Assembly (NCBI GenBank): GCA_026874595.1
Contig: CM049311.1
Coordinates: 20,460,176 to 20,524,175 of the forward strand
Direction of reading: 5' to 3'
DNA: 64,000 nt
DNA from: Sipunculus nudus
Taxonomy: Eukaryota; Annelida; Sipuncula; Golfingiida; Sipunculidae
Below the pieces are notes generated by a model, which was not told where the DNA came from, made no database searches, and saw only the letters and a program-made list of their open reading frames with translations. The position numbers were made by a program, and so were the translations under genes. Shown here one piece after another: positions 1-10,830 of the stretch. Within the stretch, counting starts at the first letter, position 1; each line of letters starts with the position of its first letter.

Positions 1-920
1 CAAACATTAGGCCAGTATCTGTAAGCATTGCATTGCGAAACTGGAATATTAGCAAAAGCTGATAATCAGTTATGAATTTAAATTGGAGAGGTATGTACCA
101 TGTTTCATAACAATCCACCAAATGCTTCCTGAGAAATAAGCTCCTAAGTTTTTTCTATACTAAGCTCTGTGACCTTGAAAAGTAGGTCAAGATCACCCAT
201 CTTTGAACTTGACCAAGATTTTGTAAATATTACTGCAATAGCACTGAAGAAATGAAGTTCCTGCGTTGAATACCTTAGGAGATATCCTGCACAAAAGGCC
301 AAAATTGAAAAATCCGATAAAAATTCATTAAAAAATCAGAAATTGTAGATGTGCCACCAAAATTGTGCAGCACGTGCAGACCATCATTTCAAATGATCAT
401 AGTAGTTTTGTGAAAATCCACACAAAGATTCCTGAGATATAAGCTTCTGTGTGTTTTTTGTATAATCAGCTCTAAAACAAAGAAAAATAGGTCAAAGGTC
501 ACCCATCTTCGCACTTGACCAAGATTTTGTTGATATACATCTTCATTGATGAAATAAAATTCCAACAGTGAATCCTTTTAGAGATATCCCGTTCCCAAGC
601 CAAAATAGAAAAATCCGATAAAAATTGATTAAAAACTCAGACAATGCAGGTGGCGCCACCAAAATTGTGCAGCACGTACAGACCATCAGTAGCAATGATC
701 ATAGTAAGTATTGTGAAATTCCACACAATGGTTCCTGAGATATAAGCTTCTGAGTGTTTTTCTATAATCAGCTCTAACATGTAGAAAAAAATTTGGTCAA
801 GGTCACCCATCTTCGAACTTAACCAAGATTTTATCGATATACATCTTCACTGAAGAAATAAAATTCCATCGGTGAATCCTTTTAGAGATATCCCGCTCAC
901 AAGGTAAAAGTTAACGGACG
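1..920. repeat. Tandem repeat, about 303-bp units (3 copies)
   Basis: Three diverged units follow one another. The shared phrase GAGATATAAGCTTCTG (GAGAAATAAGCTCCT in the first unit) recurs near 131, 432 and 737. Each unit also carries a 'GGTCAAGGTCACCCATCTT'-like stretch and a 'CACCAAAATTGTGCAGCACG'-like stretch. The window probably starts inside the array. No coding frame is conserved between units, so this reads as non-coding repeat. Confidence 0.8.
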
Positions 921-1016
921 CGGGACGGACGGACGCCGGACTGACAGACGAACGGACGGACAGACGGACAGCTAGGGTGACGACAATAGCCCATCAGCCT
1001 ACGAGCTGAGGGCTAA
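901..1016. repeat. GGAC-rich dispersed-repeat end
   Basis: A run of GGACGGAC/CAGACGGAC motifs is followed by ACAATAGCCCATCAG...GAGGGCTAAAAAA. Similar (TCCG)n stretches occur near 20660-20710, 31548-31590 and 44160-44210, and (GGAC)n near 10545. Their dispersion suggests the end of an interspersed repeat family. The family was not identified. Confidence 0.55.
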
Positions 1017-1019
1017 AAA

Positions 1020-2445
1020 AGGCTGTACATGTACATTTGTCATGAAAATTTCTATTTTTCATGACATTTTTTATCTTTAGGAGCCGTAAAACAATCAAAA
1101 GTAGGTCAACCGGTAGGAAACGCAAACTCAATCTGTAACTGGTCATTGTCTGCCCACACACCAAAAATCAGGCCCGTATCTGCAGGCATTGCGAAAAAAG
1201 TCTGTACATGTGCATTTTTCATGTAATTTTATATTTATCATAAAATTTTCTATGTTCAGGAGCCGTCAAAGGTCAAAAGTAGGTCAACCGGGACAAAACG
1301 TGAACTCGATCTGTAACTGATCATTATCTGCCAACACACCAAAATTCAGGCTCATATCTTTTGGCATTGCAAAAAAAAGTCCGTACACGTGCACTTGTCA
1401 TGAAAATTTATATTTTTCATGAAATTTTCTATGTTAGGGCATCGTCAAACGGTCAAAAGTAGGTCAACTGAGACGGAACGCAGACTCGAACTGTAACTGG
1501 TCATTATCCGCCAACACACCAAAAATCAGGCCCGTACCTGCAGGCATTGCGAAAAAAAGTCCGTACACGTCCACTTGTAATGGAAATTTATATTTTTCAT
1601 AAAATTTTCTATGTTCAGGAGCCGTCAAACGGTCAAAAGTAGGTCAACCGTAACAAAACGTGAACTCGATCTGTAACTGGTCATTATCTTGCAACACACC
1701 AAAATTCAGGCCCATTTCTTCTGGCATTGCAAAAAAAAAGTCCGTACACCTGCACTTGTCATGAAAATTTATATTTTTCATGAAATGTTCTATGTAAGGG
1801 CATCGTCAAACGGTCAAAAGTAGGTCAACCGAGACAAAACGCAAACTCAATCTGTAACTACTCATTATCCGCCAACACACCAAAAATCAGATCCGTACCT
1901 GTAGGCATTGCGAAAAAAGTCCGTACACGTCCACTTGTCATGGAAATTTATATTTTTCATGAAATATTTCTATGTTCAGGAGCCGTCAAACGGTCAAAAG
2001 AGGTCAACTTGGACGAAACGCAAACTTGATCTGTAACTGGTCATTATCTGGCCACACACACAAAATCAGGCCACCGTACATGTGTATTTGTCATGAAAAT
2101 TTATTTTTTTTTTATGAAATGCTTTAAGTTTACTAGACATAAAACGGTCAAAAGTAGGTCAACTGAGACAAAACGCAAACTCGATCTGTAACTAGTCAAT
2201 ATCTGCCAACACACCAAAAATCAGGCCACTGTCTGCAGGCATTGCGAAAAAAAGTCCGTACACGTGCACTTATCATGAAAATTTCTATTTTCCATGAAAT
2301 TTTCTATGTTTAGGAGCCGTAAAACGGTCAAATTAGGTCAACTGGGACGGAACGCAGACTCGAACTGTAACTGGTCATCATCTGCCCACACACCAAAATC
2401 AGGCCAATATCTGCAGCATTACGAAAAAAAAGTCCGTACAACTGT
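1020..2445. repeat. Satellite-like array, about 180-bp units (8 copies)
   Basis: The phrase GTCAAAAGTAGGTCAAC recurs near 1101, 1279, 1459, 1639, 1820, 2000, 2154 and 2333. Spacing is 178-181 bp except for one shortened unit of about 154 bp. Units alternate between two subtypes (GGAGCCGTC versus GGCATCGTC before the anchor), which hints at growth in two-unit steps. Each unit ends with CATGAAATTTTCTATGTT. Confidence 0.9.
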
Positions 2446-2504
2446 TTGATTTCGGAAGGACGGAATGACGGAATGGCGGACATGGGTAAAACTATATGCC
2501 CCGG

Positions 2505-2590
2505 CATCTTTGTGGCGGGGGGGGGGGGGCATAAAAATACGCAGGGGCGCTATATCCTATCGCAGTGCTGGGGGGGGGGGGATTCGAATC
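2505..2590. repeat. G-run repeat fragment
   Basis: Two long G runs flank CATAAAAATACGCAGGGGCGC and CCTATCGCAGTGCT. A near copy without the long G run lies at about 25240-25280 (CGCAGGGGCGCAATCTCCTATCGCAATG), and a partial one near 27040-27080. This is a dispersed repeat with an unstable G tract. Confidence 0.6.
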
Positions 2591-2756
2591 AAATACCCGC
2601 ACCTGTGTGACATTTTTAACCAATAAATATTAACAAAATAAGGTGTGACCACATTTTATTCGACCAGCTTATTAAGTTTGTATTAGATATGTAATATTAA
2701 CGAATGTTCACATATGGTGTGACCACATATTTTACCAATAAATATAGAAAATATAT

Positions 2757-2760
2757 TTCC

Positions 2761-2806
<46 letters not shown>

Positions 2807-2812
2807 ATAGAT
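2757..2812. repeat. (ATCT)n microsatellite
   Basis: About twelve uninterrupted ATCT units sit at the outer edge of the tRNA-like inverted repeat. The same motif remains as a short CCATCTATATA at the far end near 3010, so the microsatellite probably grew from the element's tail. Confidence 0.9.
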
Positions 2813-3020
2813 GGAAAGAGTATTCACAGCAAAATCGGTTCACTGACGGGGGGAATCGAATCACGATCTTCCGATTTCCGGTGCGGCTGCCCTAACCAAA
2901 TGCGGCTGCCTTAACCACTTGGCAAACTAAGGCAGCCGCACCGGGAATTCGGAAGATCGTGGGTTCGATTCCCACCTGCAGTAAAACGAGTTTTCTCTGT
3001 ATACCCTTTCCATCTATATA
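2800..3020. repeat. Inverted repeat of tRNA-derived (SINE-like) sequence
   Basis: Two arms of about 90 bp (roughly 2800-2891 and 2931-3020) are reverse complements around a spacer of about 40 bp. Read inward on the minus strand, the left copy shows an A-box-like GCCAAGTGGTTAAGGC. The right arm contains a B-box-like GGTTCGATTCC on the plus strand. No complete cloverleaf could be drawn, so this is not called a functional tRNA. Confidence 0.6.
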
Positions 3021-3154
3021 CAATGAACTAGCATGGCTATTCACACAACCTCACACACACACATATATATATATATATATGGATGATGTGACCACATTTT
3101 TTACCAATAAATATTTGAAAAAAAATAAGATGTGACCACAGCCATTTAAGTGTG

Positions 3155-3198
<44 letters not shown>

Positions 3199-3450
3199 CA
3201 ATAAAATATTATAAAAAAATATTGTCACATATGGCTTGGCCACATTTTTTTCTGATAAATATTGGCAAACATAAGGTATGACCACATTTTATTTGATTAG
3301 CAAAATAAGCTTGTAACATATATCAAATACTATAAAATGTGGTCCCATATTATGTGAACACATTTTTTACCATTACATTTTGACAATTAATCTATGTTAT
3401 GTATATATATTTAGAAATGTGGTCACAATATACAAGACAACATGTTCACA

Positions 3451-4440
3451 TTATCTGCACTAAAAGTTCATTCAAATGAGTTGTAACCATTGATCATTAT
3501 CGGCTCTACATGGTCCCGTTTTTGTCCCGCGTTTGCCGGTTTTCAGTGGTCTGTCAGTCTAGGAAGGTCTTGAGACGTCTTTGTTAAGACGTCTTTTTTT
3601 ATTTTACGTCAAACTATCATTATTCGACATATTGCAGAAAAAGTACTTAACACGACACCTAAAAATATTAAAACCAGTGGCCGCAACGGATCGACAACTT
3701 CAAAAGATTTCATTGAAATGAGGTCACACTTCCTTTTTACATACAGAAATGTATATCAAAGTGTAAATCAGTTTGTTTATTTACTTCATGAAAAAGTATA
3801 TTAATTACCCTTGCTCATAACACGATTTGTTGATTGTAGCTTAATCCTTAAAGTCATCTGGTAAAACCTTAAAACAGTGGGTAAAGATTTGTTCTAAAAA
3901 CTCATCGAATGAAAATAATTATTTTTTTTCAACAAACAGATAAAGGTGATAAGGTGACTTCCATCCAGGATGTAGTTGGAAGAGACAGCTATTTGAAAAA
4001 ACGAGGGGGTCATTTCCTCTGTTTTTTTACATTTTCATGCAAAAAAGAGGTAATCCAGGTGATCGACTGTTTTACTATATTTTTTATTTGTTTTAGGTAA
4101 CCGCCTAATTTTTAATCCTTACTTTACAGAAGCAGGTTCAGTTGAACGACTGTTTGTATGTTGCCTGTTGCAAAATAATACAAATACCTTTACCTTTGAA
4201 AAGAAACAAGTTTTATCCTCGTTGGTAAAAGTGTCTGAATCCCGAACTTTTCAGTGTATCAATTTCCTTTTGATGATGACAATGGCCTTTAATAACTGCT
4301 ATGTTAACCTTCATGAGAATGGCATTTTGTTTTACATGAAAGAAAAATTGTTTATTCGTCCACTCATGTAAGCATTTTGTGTGCAAAGATAGAGTATGAT
4401 ATTTTCTGATAAAGGTGAATCACTGTAAATTCACATTTAT
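3451..4440. other. Gene-free stretch with one weak exon candidate
   Basis: AT-rich sequence. One interval, 3940-4049, is bounded by a plausible acceptor (TTTTTTTTCAACAAACAG) and a donor (GAG|GTAATC). It reads in one frame starting DKGDKVTSIQDVVGRDSYLK. No known domain was recognised and no neighbouring exon was found, so it is mentioned but not called a gene. Confidence 0.3.
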
Positions 4441-6121
4441 ATGTCCTTACAAGTGCATTATGGACACGGAGACCTCACAAATGTGAACTTTGAGATCCAT
4501 AACTAATTTGATAGCTCTGAAAGCTGCTTTGAACTGCTGGTACACAAAGAGACAAACAAAAAAACTCCTGCAACAAGGTATTGATCCAAGGTAACTTAAA
4601 TTCTATAAACTATACAGGTCTACGATCGCCCAGCAACCCACCGCTACAACGAGATTACTGGCTGTCAGAGTGCCTATACATCTAGGTCTGAGGAACGCAT
4701 TATAAATGAGGCCCAATGAGGAAGTAAATATTTCGTCAATTCTGACAAGCCTCATGACCTACAGGTACACTGTCAATTGACATGACCAGTCTAAAAATAC
4801 CAAACATGAGCGAGAAAAGTTCCGTTTGTGAGTTTTCTGTTAATTCATCATAGCCTAATGTTCAGGTTATGGGCTGTTTACCACAATATTAATGCAACAT
4901 GATGGAAGACCACTGCAATGCATTCCTCGATATTGCTTGTATCACGATTCAAGTAGGCTTACCAGCCCAATATGTATGGCCTTGAACTTTTATTCTGAGT
5001 AGGATCATAGGACTACCATAAATTCTTACACAGGGGACAATCCACAGAGGCGGCCCGTCTAAAGAAATTGAGCGACAATAAACTGATACGACTAAGCAGT
5101 CAATCTTGTAAAATCAGCCGGATTGGAGATCGAGAGAAAGCTCAGTTCCTCACCCCTAACCCCCCTACCACGGCCCGAAAAGGAGAGACTCTAGACACAA
5201 ATATAGTAAAAAGTACAAAATCTCCTATATTCTCTCGTTCCTAAAGGCTCTCTGTGTGAATATTAAATAAGGAGACACACGGACAGACACAAGACTTAGA
5301 CAGATAAAATGACCAATATGCAGAATTTAGACGTGACCGTATTGAGGCGTTGGCCGGAAAAAGTCCTCGTTCAAACCCCACAATGCCAGCTATTTTAACG
5401 AGTATCGGGGCATTAGTTTGGATTATTCTGAGCACAGCGCATATAAAAACCAAAACACTCTGAAAGCTCAATAATAGTATAGTATTCCTATGTTATGGTT
5501 ACCTTCATTTTTATTTATAGACATATCCTCAGCAAGTCATGGGTTTATACAGAACAAAAAAACACACGTCAGAAAGAGGCATGAGCGAAAACATGAATTT
5601 GGTCTAACCTTCGTTGTGCGGGAAGATCTATATATTAACTGACGGGGGCGCTCCTCTGAATTCACGCCCCCGAATTGTCCGATGCAAAGAGGATCTTAAG
5701 GGGGCAATTTTCAATAGTTTCCCGGACACCAGGAGAAATGTAACATTTATTTTGCAAAGGGGCTATCGCAACGGTATATATGAAGAACTCCGTAAAATCA
5801 GCCCACATGGAAAATCAGTCCCGGCCGAAGGCGCTAAGACCTTTTGAAGCTCAAGAGCGGGAAATATTCTAGAAAATGCAGTATAAACAAATCTTCCATT
5901 CATTATGAATGTATTTACCATTAACATAATATTCCCGTCGTGCGGACCAACATTTAAAGTCAGTACAGTAAAAACCAATCGAAAAGAAAAGCACGTTTAG
6001 TGGTTGGGCAATAGACGTACTGCCATTGATTCCGGTGCCGTCGTCTGCGTAACATGGAAAATATGCTGGAGGTGCTGACAATGAGCCGCATGTTTGGATA
6101 CATGCACAATTAAAATACAAG

Positions 6122-6194
6122 ATGGATGCGGTGGCCGGCGTTTTGTGTCTGCTTCTTCTTTGCGTCACATCTGCAGAAGGTACCAACATTTCCG
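6122..6194 (+). CDS. Secreted kringle protein (copy A), exon 1: signal peptide
   Basis: The exon encodes M-D-A-V-A-G followed by a Leu/Val/Cys-rich hydrophobic core (VLCLLLLCVTSA), a typical secretory signal peptide with likely cleavage after SA or SAEG. The 5' UTR and ATG context match copy B. The coding part can end at 6194 with the donor TCCG|GCAAGT, a rare GC-type site aligned with copy B's GT donor. It can also end at 6179 with GAAG|GTACCA. Both leave one base of a split codon (phase 1), which fits the AT-TGT start of the kringle exons and gives Asp-Cys. It is the first of five exons of a predicted secreted two-kringle protein. Promoter not located. Confidence 0.65.
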
Positions 6195-7139
6195 GCAAGT
6201 TTTAATTCTTTGCATTAGCAAGGTTTAGTTGATCACTTCACTGCGAAAATCTTTTATTAGGAAACTTACACATTTACGTATCATTCTTAGCACCACTGAT
6301 ATAGTCCCGACCAAACTGACTGTTTCATATGTTACTTTTTTGATGAAATAATTCAGCTGATATTAGTTACACCATGCAGATGTTTGGTTGTTTATATATC
6401 TCAAACTTTACCCAAGAGAAATATTCGGCTTAAACAAAACTGATGAAAAAATAAATCTGAAGGTTTTTAGAACAAAATGGCATTTAAAGAATTGTGCACT
6501 TGTAAACAAGTAATTTGTTTCCGTTTAATTCACTAAGTCGCTAATAGATTAATCCTTACTTCAAATTCAACTACATTTACTATTATCGATAAGGATTATG
6601 ACTATTTTGGTCAATTGTTCTCTGTTAAAAGTGTCTTAAATGCTCCGATTAATGGTGAGGAACTTATTTATTATACTGGTAATGGAAAACCTTCAATGGG
6701 ATGCCGTACTACCATAAAGTATAAAGAAAGTTTTGCAATTTATGCTCAGAGAATTTTTTATCCACATTGTTTTTAATGACATTCACAATCATGTCCGTCT
6801 AAATCTTTCCCCTGAATGTTCTCATTTTATTTATTTTTCGGTATGCCTGATTATGTAAAAAAAAATATTTAATCATTCTTTGTTCCTCGTTTCTCGAAAT
6901 TATTCCGAGTAGAGGTTTATTAATACGATATTATCAGATTAACCAGTCTTTAAAAACCACTGCTTATAAATATCTGCTTATTTATTAAAGTTGGTATTTG
7001 TGCCTCTGACACAAGGGTATGCGTTCATTCCCGTTCGTGTGTGTGTGATTGTTCACAACATAATACACGCAATCTGGAACGAAATCCCATGAAATTTTCG
7101 TAGCACCTCAGGAATGAGCCAATGAAGAACCTATTAGAT

Positions 7140-7440
7140 TTTGGTATGGGTCCGGCTCATGATCCGGATCACTTAAGGTGGAATTTAATCTTATTTAACA
7201 TCTGCATCACTGACATAAAGGCTTCTCTGGACCATATCTTATTTACTTACTGTGAACTAATTGTAAAGATTACCAAGATAATTAAAAAGCAATTTAGCTT
7301 CGACACCCTATCTGTGCCGTCAAAGAAAGAAAGGTACTAAGTATTGTTTTATCTTTCATTATTTATTAACAGTAAAGGATAATGCTCAATACTGCAGTTT
7401 GTCAGTCATTATTGTATCATTTGCCCGTCTTCTGCCCTTT
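7140..7440 (-). repeat. Inverted-repeat arm, left (partner 10575-10830)
   Basis: Read on the minus strand, this arm matches the plus strand at 10575-10830 almost throughout. Shared phrases include GCATTATCCTTTACTGTTAA, ACCTTTCTTTCTTTGACG and CACAGTAAGTAAAT. The arms are about 3.1 kb apart with a LINE fragment between them. Part of the same family (CCAACTGCAGTG...GCGCAT) recurs near 10435 and 35105. Confidence 0.7.
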
Positions 7441-7948
7441 TGATCGAACCAAAATTTTGCAAACAGTTAATAAGGAGCAAAAACTGTTATCATACCTGTA
7501 ATTTCTCCTTCGAAATATTTTGCAGATGTACTACCATTTTTAAACCATTTCAAGATGGCCTTATATCAAAACCACTTTTTTTATCCTTCATAGTTTACAT
7601 AAAGTGTTTCAATAAGTTTTTCAGTATATATCGAGGATTAGTTCAATATCCTAAACTAATATATTTTGGCGATTTACGGGCTTGAACATAATGAAATCAG
7701 TCGGAACACAGAGAAAGCCATCAAGTCGATTTGATTAAGTTATCTTTTAGTCAACACCTGAATTATTAGTTATTAACTTATATATAAAATTTGTACCATG
7801 AATGCCACCCTACTTCGATAAAGGCAATTTTTCCTGTAGGCAATTTTCATTTATTATTTATTGTATGCACCAATATGGAAATAAGAGTTAAACCCAAAAC
7901 ATTTGAAAAATATAAACCTATTTGGATCATTTGATTAACTGTTAAACA

Positions 7949-7951
<3 letters not shown>

Positions 7952-8000
<49 letters not shown>
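7952..8000. repeat. (TA)n microsatellite, one of many
   Basis: Similar tracts lie near 3063, 3161-3195, 14100-14140, 17190-17235, 19756-19796, 21597-21668, 26836-26896, 38121-38162, 46171-46277, 47636-47682, 50394-50449, 59276-59330 and 59386-59430. Those near 17190/38121 and 21597/47636 are in matching positions in copies A and B. Confidence 0.95.
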
Positions 8001-8001
<1 letters not shown>

Positions 8002-8315
8002 AGCTACAGCACTGTTGTCAGACTTCTTGGATCATATGGTTGGTTAAACCCATAGCCATGAAAACATGACTCACAGTGCTTTTTTTAAAAAAAAACGGAC
8101 TTGGCCTACCTGTTACAATTGAACAGCCTTTCAAAGTGTAGGCTGGGTAGAAAAAGCATTAACAGGTCATGTTTTGCTTGTACTACGATTGAATATGTAC
8201 TCCAGTGTGGAGTCATGTGGTGCAAAATACCTCCCGTTTCCCCCTCGTTACCAGTTTTTGTGAGAAAAGCAATAAAGTCTATATAAAGAATATTAAATAT
8301 TAAATATAATATTAA

Positions 8316-9600
8316 AAGAAATTGGCATCCAGTCACATTACTTAATTGTGATTATAAAATAATTTCAAAATGTATAGCTAATAGAATAAAACCAATAATT
8401 AAAAATTTAATTCCTGAAGAAGATTCTCGCTTTATTTAAGGGAAAAACATTGGTGAAAATATTAAAAAAACCCATAACCTCAATAAATTATACATGCAAT
8501 GACAAATGAAAAGCCTTTATTAAGACGGTAGATCATGAAAAAGCTTTCGATAGACTTGAATGGGATTATTTATATAAGATACTGAATTCAATGAATTTTG
8601 ATAGGCTTGCTATATCCATTTTACAGATCCTTTATAATGACGAGTTTTTTACGAGTTGTGTAATATATCATTGCCACCCCTCTTTTAAGTGTCAAGAGGG
8701 GTAATACATGGCTGTCCTCTCTTCCTTTACCTATTCACATTATGTATAGAATTACTTGCTATTGCTATCACGGAAAATAAAAAAAACAAAAAAAAAAAAT
8801 ACATGGCAACCAAATTTGGTAACTTTGAGTTATCACAATATACAGATGACAAAATTTTGTTTGTTACAGATATTGAAAGCATAGAACCAGCATCAGAAGT
8901 ATTCAAAGATTTTCAACTAATTTCGGGCCTGAAGATTAATTTTGAAATTGTTAAAAATAGCAACTACATTGAAAAAGAATCAATAAATGAAAAACATTGG
9001 TTTAATATAGATTGAGGATAATATCCATATCCTGGGTATAACTATCACTCAGTCTTTGGAAAATATTATTGACTTAAATTACACTGGTAAAATGAAGAAT
9101 AAAACATCTGTATGATCAGAAATAAACTGGCGCCAGTTGGCAAAATCATCGTGTTAAAAAGTTTCAGCATATCACAGTTTATTTATCTTCTTGCAGTTCT
9201 TCCATGTCATGTCATGGCATGGTTCACTTACCGACAAAATATAATGCCTGTAAAATTGTTTGAGTTAAACGTGTACTCTTAAAACAGAAAATGGTATTTG
9301 GAGACTACTTATCTTTAATAACTGAACGCCAAGGGAATTATCATTTAAATGTAAATTAACAACAGATGACTCAACAGAACTTCTTTGCAGACCATGCCAA
9401 TTTTTGGAGGATGTTCTTCGAGCATGGTGTACATATAATTTCTATAAACCAACTACAACTCCGGAAATAACATCTAAGTGTTTATGGTTTAACTCGAATC
9501 TTAAAAGGGAGGGTAATGTTTTGTTTTATAAACATTATACGAGGCAGGAGTTAAGTATACATGTATTTCAGGTCTGTATGATCACATGAATAAAACGTCT
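8316..9600 (+). mobile_element. Degenerate LINE (non-LTR retrotransposon) reverse transcriptase
   Basis: Several conserved non-LTR reverse transcriptase segments appear in order but in shifting frames. Near 8319 is NWHPVTLLNCDYKIISK; near 8532 DHEKAFDRLEWDYLYKIL; near 8689 SRGVIHGCPLFLYLF; near 8838 QYTDD, the catalytic YxDD box with Thr at the variable position. Downstream are an LGITIT-like segment (about 9030), RQLAPVGKIIVLKSF (about 9130) and a C-terminal region around LRAWCTYNFYKP and LWFNSNLKREG (9404-9540). Stops and frameshifts separate the blocks, so the copy cannot make protein. The pattern resembles L1-type elements. It is seen only in copy A's intron, so it arrived after the duplication or was lost from B. 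Confidence 0.85.
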
Positions 9601-10574
9601 CTTTGGTTGAGCACTAAAACATATTGTCGAAAATATTCATTTAAAACAGATTTTTTTAAGTAAAAATATTAAACTTAAATCAGATGAATGGAAATTATTC
9701 TAGGAAAAGAGGAAACTGGTATGTAAACCGGAGCATATTTAGAAGGACTGAGCAACCTTCTAGTAAACGACAAATACAGATAAAAAGTATATATGAAATA
9801 AATGAAATATTATTATTAAATCGAAAATAGATCTGACGCTAGACTCTGATAATGAAATATACAAAAGATTATGTAATATATGTTATTCTACTATATCTGT
9901 TAAAAAAAAGAAGTTTCCAGTTTCAAATACTTCATCGCCAAATCACTTTTAATACTTTCTTAAAAAAAATCAATATTGTAGAAAGGGCTTAATGCACATT
10001 TAACACTTTGTATATGGAAATATAAAGATATGCTTGACAATACTTGATACGAAACCAGTAGTTCTAATGTTAGGACATCTCGAAATGTAACAATGTTTTT
10101 TAATAAAAAAACGAAGTATTTTGCTTATGGATGAAATATTGCTCTATTTCATTCCTTATAATAATTTTTGCCCCTTACTAACTAAATGTAAAACATCATG
10201 TCTAAAACAACCGGTATAATGGTTTTGGTTTGTGTTTTCATGGATCGTCTGGCCGGCCGGACATCAGAACAACCGAACAGACGACCGACAAAAACAAAGC
10301 CACAGCTTGGATCACTTATAGTTGTTTGAGCTAGAATATTTATAAAATTAAACATTTAAAAGAATCTCATAAAATTAAAAATTTAATACTGGGCCTGAGC
10401 GAGGACGAACACCTATACATTTACTTTACAAGGTGGCCAACTGCAGTGGCGCATTACCATTTCCTTAATAAATAACTGTTTGCAAAGTTTTGGTTCTGAA
10501 ACAATAACTCTTCTGATTTGTGCTCTGTTAACGTACCTTCAGACGGACGGACATCCGGAACGATAAACAGGACA

Positions 10575-10830
10575 GTAAACGGGCAAATGGTACAATAATG
10601 AGTGGCCAACTGCAGTGTTGCGCATTATCCTTTACTGTTAATAAATAACTAAAGATAAAACTATACTCAGAACCTTTCTTTCTTTGACGATACAGATAGA
10701 ATTGCTTTTCACTCCTCTTAATAATCTCTATGATTAGATCACAGTAAGTAAATTAGATACGGTCCAGAGAAGGAAAAGGCGTTATCTCAATGATGCAGAT
10801 GATAAATTAGATTAAAAAGGTTGAAATTTA
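10575..10830 (+). repeat. Inverted-repeat arm, right (partner 7140-7440)
   Basis: This is the plus-strand counterpart of the arm at 7140-7440. A further partial copy of its beginning (GGCCAACTGCAGTG...GCGCATTA) lies just upstream at about 10432. The two arms may be independent insertions of one repeat in opposite orientation and need not be the termini of one element. Confidence 0.7.

Larger units (their letters stand above)
2630..3450. repeat. Degenerate repeat with GTGTGACCACAT units
   Basis: Short units around GTGACCACATTTTTTACCAATAAATAT recur near 2645, 2718, 3087, 3133, 3240 and 3280, and GTGGTC occurs in inverted form near 3340-3420. They are interrupted by (TA)n tracts near 3063 and 3161. 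Open frames here are made of the microsatellites and are not genes. Confidence 0.6.

Noticed and set aside
1020-2445. CRISPR array
   Set aside because: Units of about 180 bp are repeated throughout with no unique spacers; this is a eukaryotic tandem satellite.
2931-2990. Functional tRNA gene
   Set aside because: B-box-like sequence is clear but no acceptor or anticodon stem pairs at the right spacing.
5763-6198. Minus-strand frames of 71 and 109 codons, with similar ones at 28376-28832
   Set aside because: They are antisense to the conserved signal exon and leader. Their conservation follows from the plus-strand duplication; the encoded sequences have no family features.
8689-9015. Reverse transcriptase frame as an active element
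   Set aside because: Upstream and downstream LINE blocks are in other frames with stops, and an A-rich insertion sits between the GCPL and YTDD motifs.
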